A DNA stretch of 64,000 bases from Irpex lacteus (taxonomy: Eukaryota > Basidiomycota > Agaricomycetes > Polyporales > Irpicaceae): NCBI GenBank assembly GCA_001986395.2, contig MQVO02000004.1:62001-126000 (forward strand). Reading direction: 5' to 3'. The position numbers were made by a program, and so were the translations under genes. Below, in pieces: positions 1 to 10,516 of this stretch. How positions within the stretch are numbered: the stretch's first letter is position 1; every line of letters starts with the position of its first letter. The notes beneath the pieces are model-generated. The model was not told where the DNA came from. It saw only the letters and a list, made by a program, of their open reading frames with translations, and searched no databases.

Positions 1-29
1 CACTCTCCTTGAAGTCCTAAACGACACCC

Positions 30-1988
30 ATGTCAACGATATTCTACGGCGCACTCATCAACCCTATCTCTCACACTTCCTACGATGCGCTTCCTCGCGC
101 AATGCTATGCGTGTCTCGCCAGACCGGCAACATAGACTGGGTAGAGCATGATGTGCCAGCGAACTTGATCCCGAACGTGCTGGCGAAACATAGTATTGTG
201 GCTACGTTCCCAGGCGTTGAGTTCATCGAGTTGAAGGACGGAGAGTTCTTGATGCCTGGTTTTGTCGATACGCATACGGTGAGTTCGACGCGTTTATGGA
301 GATTTGGGTTCAGTAGCTGAATTCTTGGTCGTGTGCGCAGCATGCACCACAGGTTCCAAACATTGGAAGGTGAGTTCTTACAACCTCCGTTGTCGGATGC
401 GTCTCAGTCAAGCTAATGGTCATGCCACGGTGAAGTGGGCAGGAGTATGAGCTACTTGACTGGTTGGCAAATACCACCTTTCCCATGGAGGCAAGGTTTG
501 CGTCCGATGACTTCGCCAAAAAGGCGTATAGTAGTGCTGTACGGCGTATGATCGACTATGGTGTACGTTCACTTGTCCCCCTCCAATAATTGCGCGTATG
601 AGTGTGACTGAATTGTCCGTGACAGACCACAACGTGCTGCTACTACGGCACTCTCCACCTTGGTGCTACCAAGACTCTCGCTGACTTAGTACATGCGGCT
701 GGTAAGAGAATTCGCTGAATCAAAATGACTATGCTCAACAGTATTGTGCTCAGGACAACGCGCCTTTGTGGGGGTAAGTAAACATACCACCATGCTTCTT
801 TGGTGCGAGCTTGACTCTGCTCTCTTCCCAGAAATGTAACATGGACAGAAAATCTCAATCCCCAGACTACTATGTCGAACCTTCAGCATCAGTCTCTATA
901 GCCGACACCAAGTCACTCATATCCCATATACGAGCACTAACAGCCAACTCGTCAACCGCGCTGGTTCAACCCGTCCTCACTCCACGTTTCGCCATCTCAT
1001 GCACCCACGACCTTCTCAGTTATCTTCGCGAGATGGTTGAGGACGACCCAGCGCTAACGATACAGACCCATATCTCGGAGAACCCTGCAGAAATTGCAAA
1101 AACCAAGGAGCTCTTCCCACCGAGTAGTCTACCGCCTGATTCGGAGGCGGCACAGAAAAACAAGACGACGTACGCTGGTGTTTACGACGCGTATAAGCTG
1201 TTAAGGAACAACACCATCCTTGCACACGCGGTCCACCTCGAGGATGACGAGGTGGAGCTTATCAAGAGGAAGAATGCTGGGATAAGTCACTGTCCGACGA
1301 GTAACTTTAACTTGCGTAGTGGGTGTGCTCCAGTTGGCAAGCTCCTCGATAAAGGTATCAAGGTTTGTCCTTTCCGAGTACTTACACTTGAGTTTCCTCC
1401 GTGTTGACGTTACGGTTATGATAGGTTGGTTTGGGCACGGACGTCTCGGCCGGCTTCTCCCTCTCTATCCTCAATGCCGTTCAAAACGCCAGCATTGCAT
1501 CAAAGGTAGTCGCCATGCAGCATCCTCCACCTCCTCACGCGACTGGCTTCGCATCCAAACAGCTACCCATCTCGACCCTATTATACCTGGCCACTCAAGG
1601 CGGCGCCGATGTATGCGACTTATCCGCACGGATAGGCTCCCTGGTGCCGGGCAAAGCGTTCGATGCGCTAGTTGTGAGTGTGAGGAGTGATGCAGGTAAT
1701 CCGAACGTGTGGGGCGTGGATTCGGATAGGGAGATCGGTGTGTTGCAGACGAGTGGGAAGACGGAGAGACAGCTACTGGAGGCGATGGTGGAGAGGTTCT
1801 TGTTCACTGGCGATGATAGGAATATACGACGGGTGTATGTGCAGGGACGTCTTATTGGAGGCAAGGAGTTCCCGTCATCCGCCTCTAGATCAGCTCAATC
1901 TTGGAGGTCGGCTCAATTTTGGTGGGCAGGTTTGGTGGCTTTGGTGGGTTGCTTGGTCTGGTGGATTTTAACGTCGGTGTACCCATGA
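30..1988 (+). CDS. GUD1: guanine deaminase with C-terminal membrane anchor
   Basis: Hydrolyses guanine to xanthine and ammonia in purine salvage. Seven exons fit: 30-278, 341-369, 436-562, 626-701, 754-773, 832-1362, 1425-1988, giving 531 residues. The amidohydrolase metal motifs are visible: PGFVDTHTHAPQ spanning the first splice, HISEN, HAVHLEDDE and GLGTDVSAG. The family also has the motif near NIGSGQEYELLDWL. Yeast and human enzymes are roughly 450-490 residues; the excess here is a C-terminal tail after the last conserved block (RLIGG). The tail holds a short Ser/Ala/Gln-rich spacer and then about 22 hydrophobic residues (WWAGLVALVGCLVWWIL) ending four residues from the stop, which looks like a tail anchor. 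The third exon uses an AAG acceptor, chosen because it alone keeps the family motif in frame. The promoter lies outside the window. Family certain; membrane tail is seen in sequence, its function inferred. Confidence 0.93.
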
Positions 1989-2249
1989 GGGCCTGTGACA
2001 TGGTGACCCGCCGAATACCGCCTCCCGTGTTCCTTGGTTTCGACTACGTACTGTATCTCCTGTGAAAGGGTCTTTTTTATACAGGCAGTAGCAATTATAT
2101 GCTTCTTTGGGTTCATGTTACTTAATATAGAGAGACTTCACCTGCTAATTCCTCACTTCCTCACTTCGACTTCGACCTGACAGGCAGTTCAAGTGTTTCA
2201 AACATATACATAGAAACCATCATCATTATAGTTGCACTTCCATAAACAC

Positions 2250-4091
2250 TCATACAATCTTCACAGTCTACGCAATCACCATTACTCAATAACATATTTC
2301 GAAGAACAAGTGAGAAGTGGACATACCTTAGCATACAACGAATCGACGACGTTGCCGACTTCCGCGAGCGTCTCGATGGCTGTTCCGTATGCATTCTATA
2401 GAGAGTGAGAAAATGTGCACCGTCAGTATGTATGGAAGACAGGAGGGTATTAGATGGGACGCACGTCAGCCTCAGGCTCGTCGAACACAAGTAAGATGCC
2501 TCTCTGCTGGTCCAACACGCCGTGGAAGACTTTGTCTAGGATCATCTGCGATAGTCTACACCCCAACATCCGTCAGCACCAAGCCCAAATGAGGAGAGAA
2601 AGTAGGAGAGATAAACTAAGGAGGAAGAGAGAAGACAAAATAGGAGAGAAGAGAAACGCACTTCTGCTCAACAGCCTGCCTCCCCTGCTTCACCTGCTCC
2701 GCGACATACTCAACCTCCACGACCGAGTACGGCTCGACGATGCGCAGGAGGTTCTGCTCGAGGAGGGTGTCGTAGAGGGCGGAGAGGTGTGTGCGGATCG
2801 TTGTGTCGGAGGAGAGTTCTATGTGGGGGGTTGTTAGTTGGAGGTTAAATGAGAGAAGGAGAGAGGAAGACAAGACGAACCTTCGCGATAGTCCCTCAAT
2901 GCCTTTTCGAAATCTGCGAGGTTGCGGTCTTGATGCGCACGCGCGATGGCACGCATACTCTCCACGTCTCGTAGTTGGGCGTACTTCGCCGCGAGCTTGA
3001 TCGACAGGAGGGAGTTCACGTCTTCCGACTACATCACGTTAAGTTATGAAGGTAATAAGTACTGGTGGAGTGGAAAGGAGGGACATCGCACGCACCAAAT
3101 TCAACATCACCTTACACAAAAGCATATACTTCAACGCCCCAAGCGCAGCCGGATCATCCACCGAACTCAAATTCTCAAACGTCTCAAAAAAGTACGAATA
3201 AGCAGTCGTATAATCCTTATCCTCCGCATGCAATACGCCGCTCTGTAGATCCAACTGCGCCTGCAAGTGCGGCGGGCAATAAATCGAGTTCGCCGCGGTA
3301 CGGGAGGATGTCAGAGCGGCCTTGGCCTTTGGGAAGTTGCCGATGCCGCGGTAGACACGGGATTCGAGGAGGTGCACTTCTGTGAGGATCATTTTGTCGT
3401 CGAGCCGTTTTAGTTCGGTGAGCAGGGAGTCGATTAGGGTTAGGGCGGGTTTGTATTGGAGGGCGTCGAGTTGCAGGCCGATGAGACGGGTCTCGAGACT
3501 GTGCTTGAGGAATATCCGTTTCTCTTGTTTAGCCCACGCGATGTTAGTTTGCAATACTTGTATCTGGATGTCTCTGCTGTTCGGTATAGGACCAAAGAAG
3601 TCGAGGAGCGTCCTGACTATACGCGAGGTCTCAATGAACACATTCACACTGCAGGGGTACGAGAGGGGAAGGCTTACTGAGTTTTGCGGTCTTTGCCTTT
3701 GCGGTCGAGGACATGAATGCGCGGGATTTGTTGATTACGTCTGCTACGCCTTGGGCATTACTGCATACATAGATCGTTTCTTGTGAGTGCCATTCGTTCC
3801 ATGCATTAAGATGGATAAGACAAGACGTACTGTTGATCACGGTACAACTCTCCCAGTTTGATCAATGCAGTTTCTTGATGCCTTAGAGACTCTTTGCTCT
3901 CCGTCTTGCTCGTCGATGCATTCTCTACATCGACCAATGCATACGTTAGCCTTCAGTGAATATACGATTACATGGCTGAGCGTACCGAGGATTTGAGTGT
4001 AGATGGCCTCTGCGCGCTTGGGATCCGAGGTGTGTGCAGCCTCAGCCTGCGCGAGCAGCTCTTCTGTTGTGATTGTCGGTGTGCTCGACAT
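2250..4091 (-). CDS. RPN6: 26S proteasome lid subunit Rpn6 (PSMD11)
   Basis: Structural subunit of the 19S regulatory particle lid; Rpn6 clamps lid to base and core. The start at 4091 opens [18 protein letters not shown]. Exons are joined by about six short introns. Visible blocks include [15 protein letters not shown], the TPR-like region [23 protein letters not shown] (residues about 130-170), and the C-terminal PCI domain with [40 protein letters not shown] and [19 protein letters not shown]. The last residues follow a classical intron (donor GTATGT after LYAK), so the final exon codes only about five residues plus stop (TVKIV). Divergent from RPN7 across 214 bp. Family assignment is secure; the micro-exon at 2250-2267 is the least certain junction. 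Confidence 0.92.
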
Positions 4092-4305
4092 CGTCTCGGT
4101 TAATGCGCGGTAATCGGTGAGTCGGGAGTTGGTGGTCGGTGGTCGGTGCAGTAAGTGAGACAGAAGCACGGGGTGAACGCGAGGTGACGCGTCTCAGAGC
4201 GTGGGAAAGCACTGACGCGTTCAGAGTCGCGTCCCATAATTCATTCCATGATCTCCTCCTCCCCGACTTCTCCATTATCTCTATCCAATAACATACCAGG
4301 ACACA
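4092..4305. promoter_or_regulatory. bidirectional promoter between RPN6 and RPN7
   Basis: The 214 bp between the two start codons is the only upstream sequence of both lid genes. It holds an imperfect direct repeat: TGACGCGTCTCAGAG at 4185-4199 and TGACGCGTTCAGAG at 4213-4226, 28 bp apart. Each contains an ACGCGT palindrome. A further GAACGCGAGG lies just upstream, and GTGGTCGGT is repeated near 4130-4146. No TATA box is evident; a pyrimidine-rich stretch precedes the RPN7 ATG. Co-regulation is inferred from the arrangement and the repeat, not demonstrated. Confidence 0.7.
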
Positions 4306-5793
4306 ATGGCAGAGGAAGTCGTCGCACCCATTCCCAACCTCGAGCTCGCGCAGCACTATTTTGTCCTCTCATCGCCGCATTTGTCTCATCTTCATGAAGA
4401 TGCACGTACAGCCCTACTCGCCGGTATACAGGCAGATCGTGAGTGTCCTACCTCATTACATACTGTCATAACTGTAGTCTGACATTCAATAACAGAAATG
4501 GGCCCATACTACAAAATAGTAACATCAACCAACGCCCTCCCCCTCGACCCCACCCTCCTCTCCTCCCTCGAAGCCTCCAACGCCGCCACCCTCGCCGCCC
4601 TCGACGACCGACTCTCCGAAGCCCAAAAACAAGAAGGAGAGTCTGACATCGCCGACGCCCTCCGAGCACGGGCGAACCACTTCGTACGGATCGGAGACAA
4701 GGAGAGGGCGGTGGAGGCGCAGAAGGTCGTGTTGGAGAAGACGGCGGGGTTGGGCTCGCGGATCGACATCGTGCTTACGAATATTAGGATTGGCTTCTTT
4801 TTTAGCGATCATAAGTTTATTTCGGAGAATATGGCTAAGGCGGAGGAGTGCGTGGTTTGTTCTTCTCTGCTGAATCTTTCGCTGACTTTCACGGTGTTAT
4901 TGTAGGCTGGTTGAGAAGGGTGGCGATTGGGACCGGAGGAACCGACTCAAAGTGTACCGAGGCCTCCACCTCCTCTCCATCCGACAGTTCAAACGCGGAG
5001 GCGAGCTCCTGCTCGACGCGCTCTCCACCTTTACAGCTACGGAGCTCGTGTCGTACAACGACTTTGTAGCATACACCATCATCTCGAACGTATTGACTCT
5101 CAACCGGCCGGATTTGAAGAAGAAGGTGCGTTACATGCCTTGCGCTCACCTTTCATATATAACGAAACGGCTGATTATGCGGGGAACAGTTGATCGGAGC
5201 ACCGGAAGTGAACCAAGTCCTCCCCGAACTACCCACCTTCGCAGACCTCATCAAAAACCTCTACGACTCGCACTACGACAAGTTCTTCGTCGCCCTCGGT
5301 ACGTCCTTCCTCTCTCCCTCTCCTTTCCCCTTCCCACTTCCCTTTCCAGCCATTAACTAACCCACTTCACCCCTCTAGCAACCCTCGAACAAACCTTCCT
5401 CCTCCCCTCCCGCCTCCTCTCCCCCCACGCGCGCTTCTACGTCCGCGAGATGCGTATCCTCGCATACAACCAGCTCCTCCAGTCGTATCGAAGCTTGACG
5501 CTGGACTCGTTGGCGAGGTCGTTTGGGGTTAGCATTGAGTTTGTTGATAAGTGAGTCTTCCCTGCCCCTTCCTACCCAGGATTTAACCACTGATCGCTAA
5601 CTCGCTAACGCTCTACAATAGCGAACTATCCCGCTTCATAGCCTCCTCCCGTCTCCACTGCACCATCGACAAAGTGAACGGAGTAGTAGAGACCAACCGG
5701 CCCGCGATCAAGAACGCGCAGTATGAGACTGTGGTGAGGCAGGGAGATGTGCTGTTGAACTCTGTGCAGCGGTTGAGTAAGGTTTTGTATTAG
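4306..5793 (+). CDS. RPN7: 26S proteasome lid subunit Rpn7 (PSMD6)
   Basis: Lid subunit of the 19S particle with an N-terminal TPR-like region and C-terminal PCI domain. Six exons fit without frame conflict: 4306-4438, 4496-4847, 4906-5125, 5190-5298, 5379-5550, 5622-5793, giving 385 residues, the usual family length. Conserved blocks include [63 protein letters not shown], the PCI stretch [20 protein letters not shown] (here [20 protein letters not shown]), [16 protein letters not shown], and the winged-helix end [16 protein letters not shown]. The end [12 protein letters not shown] is typical. It shares its promoter with RPN6. Introns are rich in CT tracts. Very secure assignment. Confidence 0.95.
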
Positions 5794-6671
5794 TTGTGGG
5801 TGGGGAGAGGAGGTGGTTGTGGGTGGTCTCTGTGATTTAGAATGCTCTTAACTCTACTGGAGGAGAGGAGGGGAGTGTAGGATAGGATGTGTAATGCGTC
5901 GGTGTGTGGTGGTTGTTAATCGAAACTTTGAACTCATCAACATCACGAACTCTGCAAATAGCATGAATACCAGACGTCTCTCGTTCAGTCACGGTCATTT
6001 TACTTTAATCATCTGAGTACGCCACACACAAAGCCCCAGGTTTGTCTGGACCCGCTGGCGCTTTCGATCTCGACCGCTGGTACGGGAGAACAAGAAGCAA
6101 AAACAGCTTGTTTGAGTGTACGAGTGCTATGTACTTAGTTTCCAAGAGCCAGCAGTACTGGTTCATGCTGTGCAATGTGTGGGTCTACTCACTCACTTAC
6201 ACGTTCATAGCATCGCTACCATAAAGCTACCGTTATGGCCACATCGGCCTAGCATAGACAAACATCGCACGCTACATCCCGCGAAGGACCGTTGGGCGAG
6301 ATGCATATGTGCAGCTCAGACTATGCGACAGTCAGTACGCGGCCACGACTACTGGTCAATGTGGCGGGTATCCGTTCGATACTTGGATCGACGCGTAAGT
6401 GGCGAGTTCTTGTTCTTGTTGTCCGTGTGCATTACAGACTCACTGGCCTACTCACTTGCGCACAGCATTGGTGTGAAGCTGTGGCCACATCGATATGAGG
6501 CTACGGCCGCATTGCTATGGCCTGCACGCCACAGCCCCTCTCCTGCGATATATACAAGCTAGATTTCGCAGCCCCTTCTCCAACACACCGCTCATCTATC
6601 GCCAACATCGCTTCACACTCACTCAGCGTATCAATACCCCAAGATCGCCTTCACTCGCATCAGAACTTGCC
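5794..6671. other. intergenic, RPN7 to APH-like gene
   Basis: The 3' flank of RPN7 and the 5' flank of the next gene. A TATATA element lies at 6549-6554, about 120 bp before the chosen start at 6672. A 148-codon open frame (6116-6562) has no coding-like composition and no recognisable homology. A weak internal duplication exists: blocks near 6180-6250 and 6425-6495 share CTCACT and GGCCACATCG segments. Confidence 0.4.
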
Positions 6672-7820
6672 ATGGAGAACACACAACCCCCGTCCAAAGA
6701 GATAGACCTTGGTCTCGCCGCTACTCTCAATTTCGTCAGAACGTACTGCCGTGGGGTACCAATTCCATACTATGGAATGCGGTGGGAGAAACAAAAAGAT
6801 GGCGAAATCAAAGCCTACGCCGTCGAAACACCCCTCGATCGTCCGGGGTGGGCTCCTCTGACAAAGGTCCTTCCTGGCTGTCCGCGTTTGGATAATTCGC
6901 CGTGGAGCTTTGTGTTGCGCCCTGAAGCATTCTTGAAGATTGCACAACGCTTGAGGGATATTATCGAGGAATTGCACGCTGCACCGGCTCCTGAGGCATT
7001 TGGACTTGACGAACTCGTACGGACTGTCGATGGCAAGCCGATCAAAGTACCACAGCGACTTTCTGCTGTCGTCAAGCTTGAAGACATGGACATGGTCTAT
7101 ACACCGCTTATGTTCCATTATGCACTGAGACTGTGTGATCTCCAAATTGGGTCTTCCAGCTCGCAGACCGACGATCACCTCACTATCAGTTCCATGCCTG
7201 GCATGACGTTGAACCACCGCCACCACCTCAAAGTGTGGAAGCCCTGGGAGTTCCCGCTCTGCTTCTCTCACGGCAACCTCACCACGGACAACATCATCGT
7301 GAACGCGAAAGGGGACGTCGTCGCTATCACAGGGTGGGAATACGCCGGCTGGCTGCCCGCATACTGGGACTACGCCGTCCATCGCATACGAGATTGTGAT
7401 AATATCACGGACTTCGCCATGGTCAACGTGAATGCCAGGTATCAAGAACCGTGGTGGACCCAGTTCTGGCTGCCATACGTCGTTCCCAGGGAGCACCGAC
7501 TGATCACCTTGGCTGGCACGCGATCCGAGGCGGAGCTAGAGCCTGTTTTCAAGCCGGAGCCAGAGTTTGACGACGGGTACCATGCGGCGTTGAAAGGCCA
7601 GAAAGGCTTCCAGCTCGCGGTTGCTCAGCTGGAGAACACACTGCACAGTCGCAGACATTGTCGTGGTTATCCGGAGGCTCAGTACGGAGAGGACGAGAAT
7701 GCCATCAAGAGTGTTGTGGTTGTGGCCGATGTGCCTCTCAAGAAAGGGACACTCACTGATCAGGAAGTTAAGATGGTACGGAAAGGACGAGCCCGGTTTG
7801 CGGGTGATCGCTATTTCTAA
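6672..7820 (+). CDS. APH-family kinase-like protein, catalytically degenerate
   Basis: Single-exon gene of 382 residues; the ATG at 6672 sits in a strong context (GCCATGG). The C-lobe of the aminoglycoside phosphotransferase/choline kinase fold is recognisable: an AQRLRDIIEELHA helix, then FSHGNLTTDNIIVNAKGDVVAITGWEYAGW and PAYWDYAVHRIRD. In active members the first motif is HGDxxxxN and the second is (I/V)xDWE. Here the catalytic Asp of HGD is Asn and the metal-binding Asp before Trp is replaced by Gly, while the Asn of the loop remains. The N-terminal lobe is short and I see no clear nucleotide-binding Lys. The C-terminal ~90 residues (charged, AELEPVFKPEPEF) are not family-conserved. Probably a cytosolic pseudokinase or an enzyme of altered chemistry. 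Family call good, substrate unknown. Confidence 0.8.
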   Translation: MENTQPPSKEIDLGLAATLNFVRTYCRGVPIPYYGMRWEKQKDGEIKAYAVETPLDRPGWAPLTKVLPGCPRLDNSPWSFVLRPEAFLKIAQRLRDIIEELHAAPAPEAFGLDELVRTVDGKPIKVPQRLSAVVKLEDMDMVYTPLMFHYALRLCDLQIGSSSSQTDDHLTISSMPGMTLNHRHHLKVWKPWEFPLCFSHGNLTTDNIIVNAKGDVVAITGWEYAGWLPAYWDYAVHRIRDCDNITDFAMVNVNARYQEPWWTQFWLPYVVPREHRLITLAGTRSEAELEPVFKPEPEFDDGYHAALKGQKGFQLAVAQLENTLHSRRHCRGYPEAQYGEDENAIKSVVVVADVPLKKGTLTDQEVKMVRKGRARFAGDRYF

Positions 7821-8830
7821 AGACTCATGCGCTGTTACATATCTGTATATATCTTGTTGACCAATGATCCATGTCATTCCACGTTTGAGTACTTGCCTTT
7901 GAATTGACCTGAGTTTTGAACATTTCAGTTCGTGTGCACATGTCAGCGGTGGTCGTTGAGAGACTCACTCAGCTCTACGCCACTTAGGCGGATCAAAGTT
8001 GCGGATCATCATGCCCGCCTCGGATCGCGGCTCGTCAATATCGCTCTTGCCACTCGCCACCAACGTCGCGACTCCTTCGTCAACTTCTTGAGACTCAACT
8101 TGCACCGTATGCGGTGGGCATAGTACTGTACTACCCATACCATGCGTCGAATTCCGACGCCATTCATTTCCCGGATGAAACTTCTGGTATGACCACTGTC
8201 TGCTTGTCAAAAACGCGGTGCTTTACGAACACTAGGACGTTCTACATAGGTGGCGGGTCTCTCATTACTACCCACCTCCTGCGCAGAGAATGGCCCTTAC
8301 CCATTCCTCAGTAGCGTAGTAGAGACATACGACATGATATGTGGCGTTTCATCGCTGTACAGTACTTTCTTCGCCACGTCGTCAGATGATCGTCTTGATG
8401 TCACAGAATAGGAAGTGCTACCACGACAGAGTACAAATATAACACTACACCGCATTGCACTCAATGCGCTCCGCAGTGTCTCTCGTACATCCAAAAGTGG
8501 TATCCACGACAAAGCACTAGCCACGCACACTTGACCTGTGGCGGTTGAGTAGTACTGGATTGGACTTTGCACGAGATACTGGTGCGTGGCGTAACAACCA
8601 TTCGTGGCGCACCTTGACTAATATGTCCAAGGGTGTAAAATGTGCACTGGTTCGCTGAATTGTAGTGTATGGGACACGGCGGCGTTTCTACGATGAGCAT
8701 TACCACTTGAGACTCGTAGCGAAGAAATCCCCTCTTCCCTCCCCAAGACCCATCGAGTATAAATAGCAGAAGATGCGAATGTTCGTCATATCCATACACC
8801 TCTCACTCTCTCGTCCTCTCATCTTTTTCA
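7821..8830. other. duplicated upstream region, copy A
   Basis: No gene seen. From about 7987 onward this matches 13237-14111 in blocks. Examples are GCGGATCAAA..CGGATCATCA..CCTCGGATCG at 7987-8060 and 13237-13315, ACACCGCATT..AAAGTGGTAT near 8440-8500 and 13695-13760, and GATACTGGTG..GTGGCGTA near 8576 and 13829. A TATAAATA box lies at 8758-8765, about 70 bp before the next start codon. The conservation of this segment with its partner copy identifies it as the promoter part of a segmental duplication. Confidence 0.65.
8758..8765 (+). promoter_or_regulatory. TATA box of small paralogue A
   Basis: TATAAATA, 66 bp before the ATG at 8831. The sequence after it (GCAGAAG..TTCGTCATA..CCATACACCTCTCACTC) is conserved after the TATA box of paralogue B at 14002. 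Confidence 0.7.
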
Positions 8831-9470
8831 ATGTCTTACCACACGTCCTCAGCTTCATTGACACGTCTGGACCCCATACACTTCACTTCCGGCGGCAGAT
8901 GTTATCACGGCATCAGACTCACCGACATTTGTCTTTACCCGAAGAGCTTCTGGTTGGACGATGGAGGCTCTAAGGAAGCCGTGGCGTATCTGTTTAACTC
9001 TTGGAACGTTTGGTTCGACGATGATAACTACTACATTCCTGTGATCTGTAGAGTGAGTTTTAAGAACTGGTCGATTGCTCGTTGTTCACAATTAACGTCA
9101 TGTTTCTTCATATGTATGCGCCGACACCACCAAATAAATACACTGATACGTGCAGGCGATTCCTGACAAAGACGACTTGGAATGGACATGGGACGTACGC
9201 GTACCCACCTACACTCACAGAGGGGCCTCCCGTCCAGTGTACCCCACGAAGCGCATGCTGGCGATTAGTCTCGTGTCGTCTTTCCGTAAGAGGGCTAAGA
9301 AGGCGAGTGTTTCGCTACTCAGTGTATATCACGATGATGACGGTGGGGTTACGGCCAACTATATCGTACTTAGGCGGGTCAGTACATTGATCCTGGACAG
9401 TTCGACCTGGTGGCACTACGCGTGGATCCATCTCCGAATCCGGAATATTGGCGATTGGTCTTGCACATGA
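8831..9470 (+). CDS. small uncharacterised protein, paralogue A
   Basis: Two exons, 8831-9052 and 9156-9470 (donor GTGAGT, acceptor GTGCAG), would give 178 residues. I do not recognise a domain. It aligns over its length with the product of 14112-14672: shared features are HGIRLTDICLYPKSF versus EGIRFIDILDHPRSF, FWLDD/FELDDD, a following LF segment, and DDLEWTWDVRV versus DEEWEWGMRVA just after the intron. The intron lies at the same place and phase (0). The last ~35 codons may be read in another frame: the +2 frame from about 9383 gives a plausible tail ending NPEYWRLVLHMRE, similar to a WRLILVKE stop in copy B, so one frameshift or an unseen junction is possible. A TATA box lies 73 bp upstream. 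No signal peptide. Confidence 0.55.
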
Positions 9471-10516
9471 GGGAGTAAGGCGGGGTGAGGTAGGGTGAGG
9501 TAGGGTGCGGCAGGATTGTAGATGCCCTACTAGTAGTACTTAATCGGACTGGAAACGAAAGGGCTAAGGATTTTCTATGTTTTCTTCAAGTCACTACGCA
9601 GGTTACGAATGCCGATTTCTATTGTTACTCGCTACATATAATCTCAATGTAGAGTTAAAGTATAAGTTGTGCGATTTGGGCGTGGCCCCGGGTAGCATAA
9701 AGTATAAGGGTGTGCAAGCTACATATGTACGAGTAGTCGGCGCGAACAACTTCGAAGACGGTCTTCTTGGCGTCTCACTCTATTATCGGGTATTACCGAT
9801 CCAATCATGGCCACTCCGTACATCTCGGAGTAGACAGTCTCTCTTCGACACTGCCAGCACATATCTCAACGTTCTTCTTCGAGTCGTTCATGTGGCCAGG
9901 TTGAGCTGCTCGAAACGTGCACGTAAGACGTTAATCATTCACAGACTCAGTACTCTGCATAAAGCTCCTGACTGAGCACTGCCATTGAGCATGCAATACT
10001 TAACTGTAAGCATCTACATCTCGACATTATAACTAGACTCACACGTGCGTACCGCTAGGTCAGATACATGGCCAGTCACTGCCAGGTGGCCGTAAGCTGC
10101 TGTGTAAATCTATGGTTCGAATGATCACCACGACGTACATGGTCTGGTTGGGCATGTCCGATTTCCTGATCTCGAAGCTTGTTTCACGGCGATATCAGGC
10201 TTCCCTGCCTTTCTGTTCACGCGAACTCAAGATATACCGAGGTACGCAAGCATCTGCAGTAGCAACTAGCGTGTATTTGCTGATTTATGAACGACAAAGC
10301 TCGGTATTCTTCACCCATTCGTGTCTGTCCATGAATTCAGCTTCAGAGCAGGACTCATTTTCTTACGCATTGACAATGAACGTGTCTTCAGCGTGGTCCC
10401 CATCGCCACCAAGTATCGTCCACTAGACGCCATCCTCTCACAACACTGACTGGAGAGTATAAAAGCTCGCTCACGGCCATGGAGTTATGTGTAAGTCCTT
10501 CATTCCCTACGAAATC
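9471..10516. other. intergenic with short GC-rich tandem repeat
   Basis: A short tandem repeat of TAGGGTGAGG-type units lies at 9484-9511. A 132-codon open frame at 9577-9975 has no recognisable family. The segment ends with a strong TATA box, TATAAAAG at 10458-10465, about 50 bp before the start codon chosen for the next gene. Confidence 0.45.
10458..10465 (+). promoter_or_regulatory. TATA box of the membrane-anchored protein gene
   Basis: TATAAAAG about 52 bp before the ATG at 10517. Its position argues against the upstream in-frame ATG at 10487 as the main start, because transcription would begin near or after that codon. Confidence 0.65.

Noticed and set aside
6660..7496. Long antisense open frame (278 codons) opposite the APH-like gene
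   Set aside because: It mirrors the sense codons and shows no family; the sense frame has clear motifs.
9484..9511. TAGGGTGAGG repeats as an internal telomere-like tract
   Set aside because: The unit is not TTAGGG and only about three copies exist; a simple short repeat.
9577..9975. 132-codon plus-strand open frame
   Set aside because: No homology, no matching counterpart in the duplicated copy and no splice or promoter support.
10115..10126. GGTTCGAATGA resembling a pol III B box
   Set aside because: Lacks the terminal CC and has no A box or stems around it.
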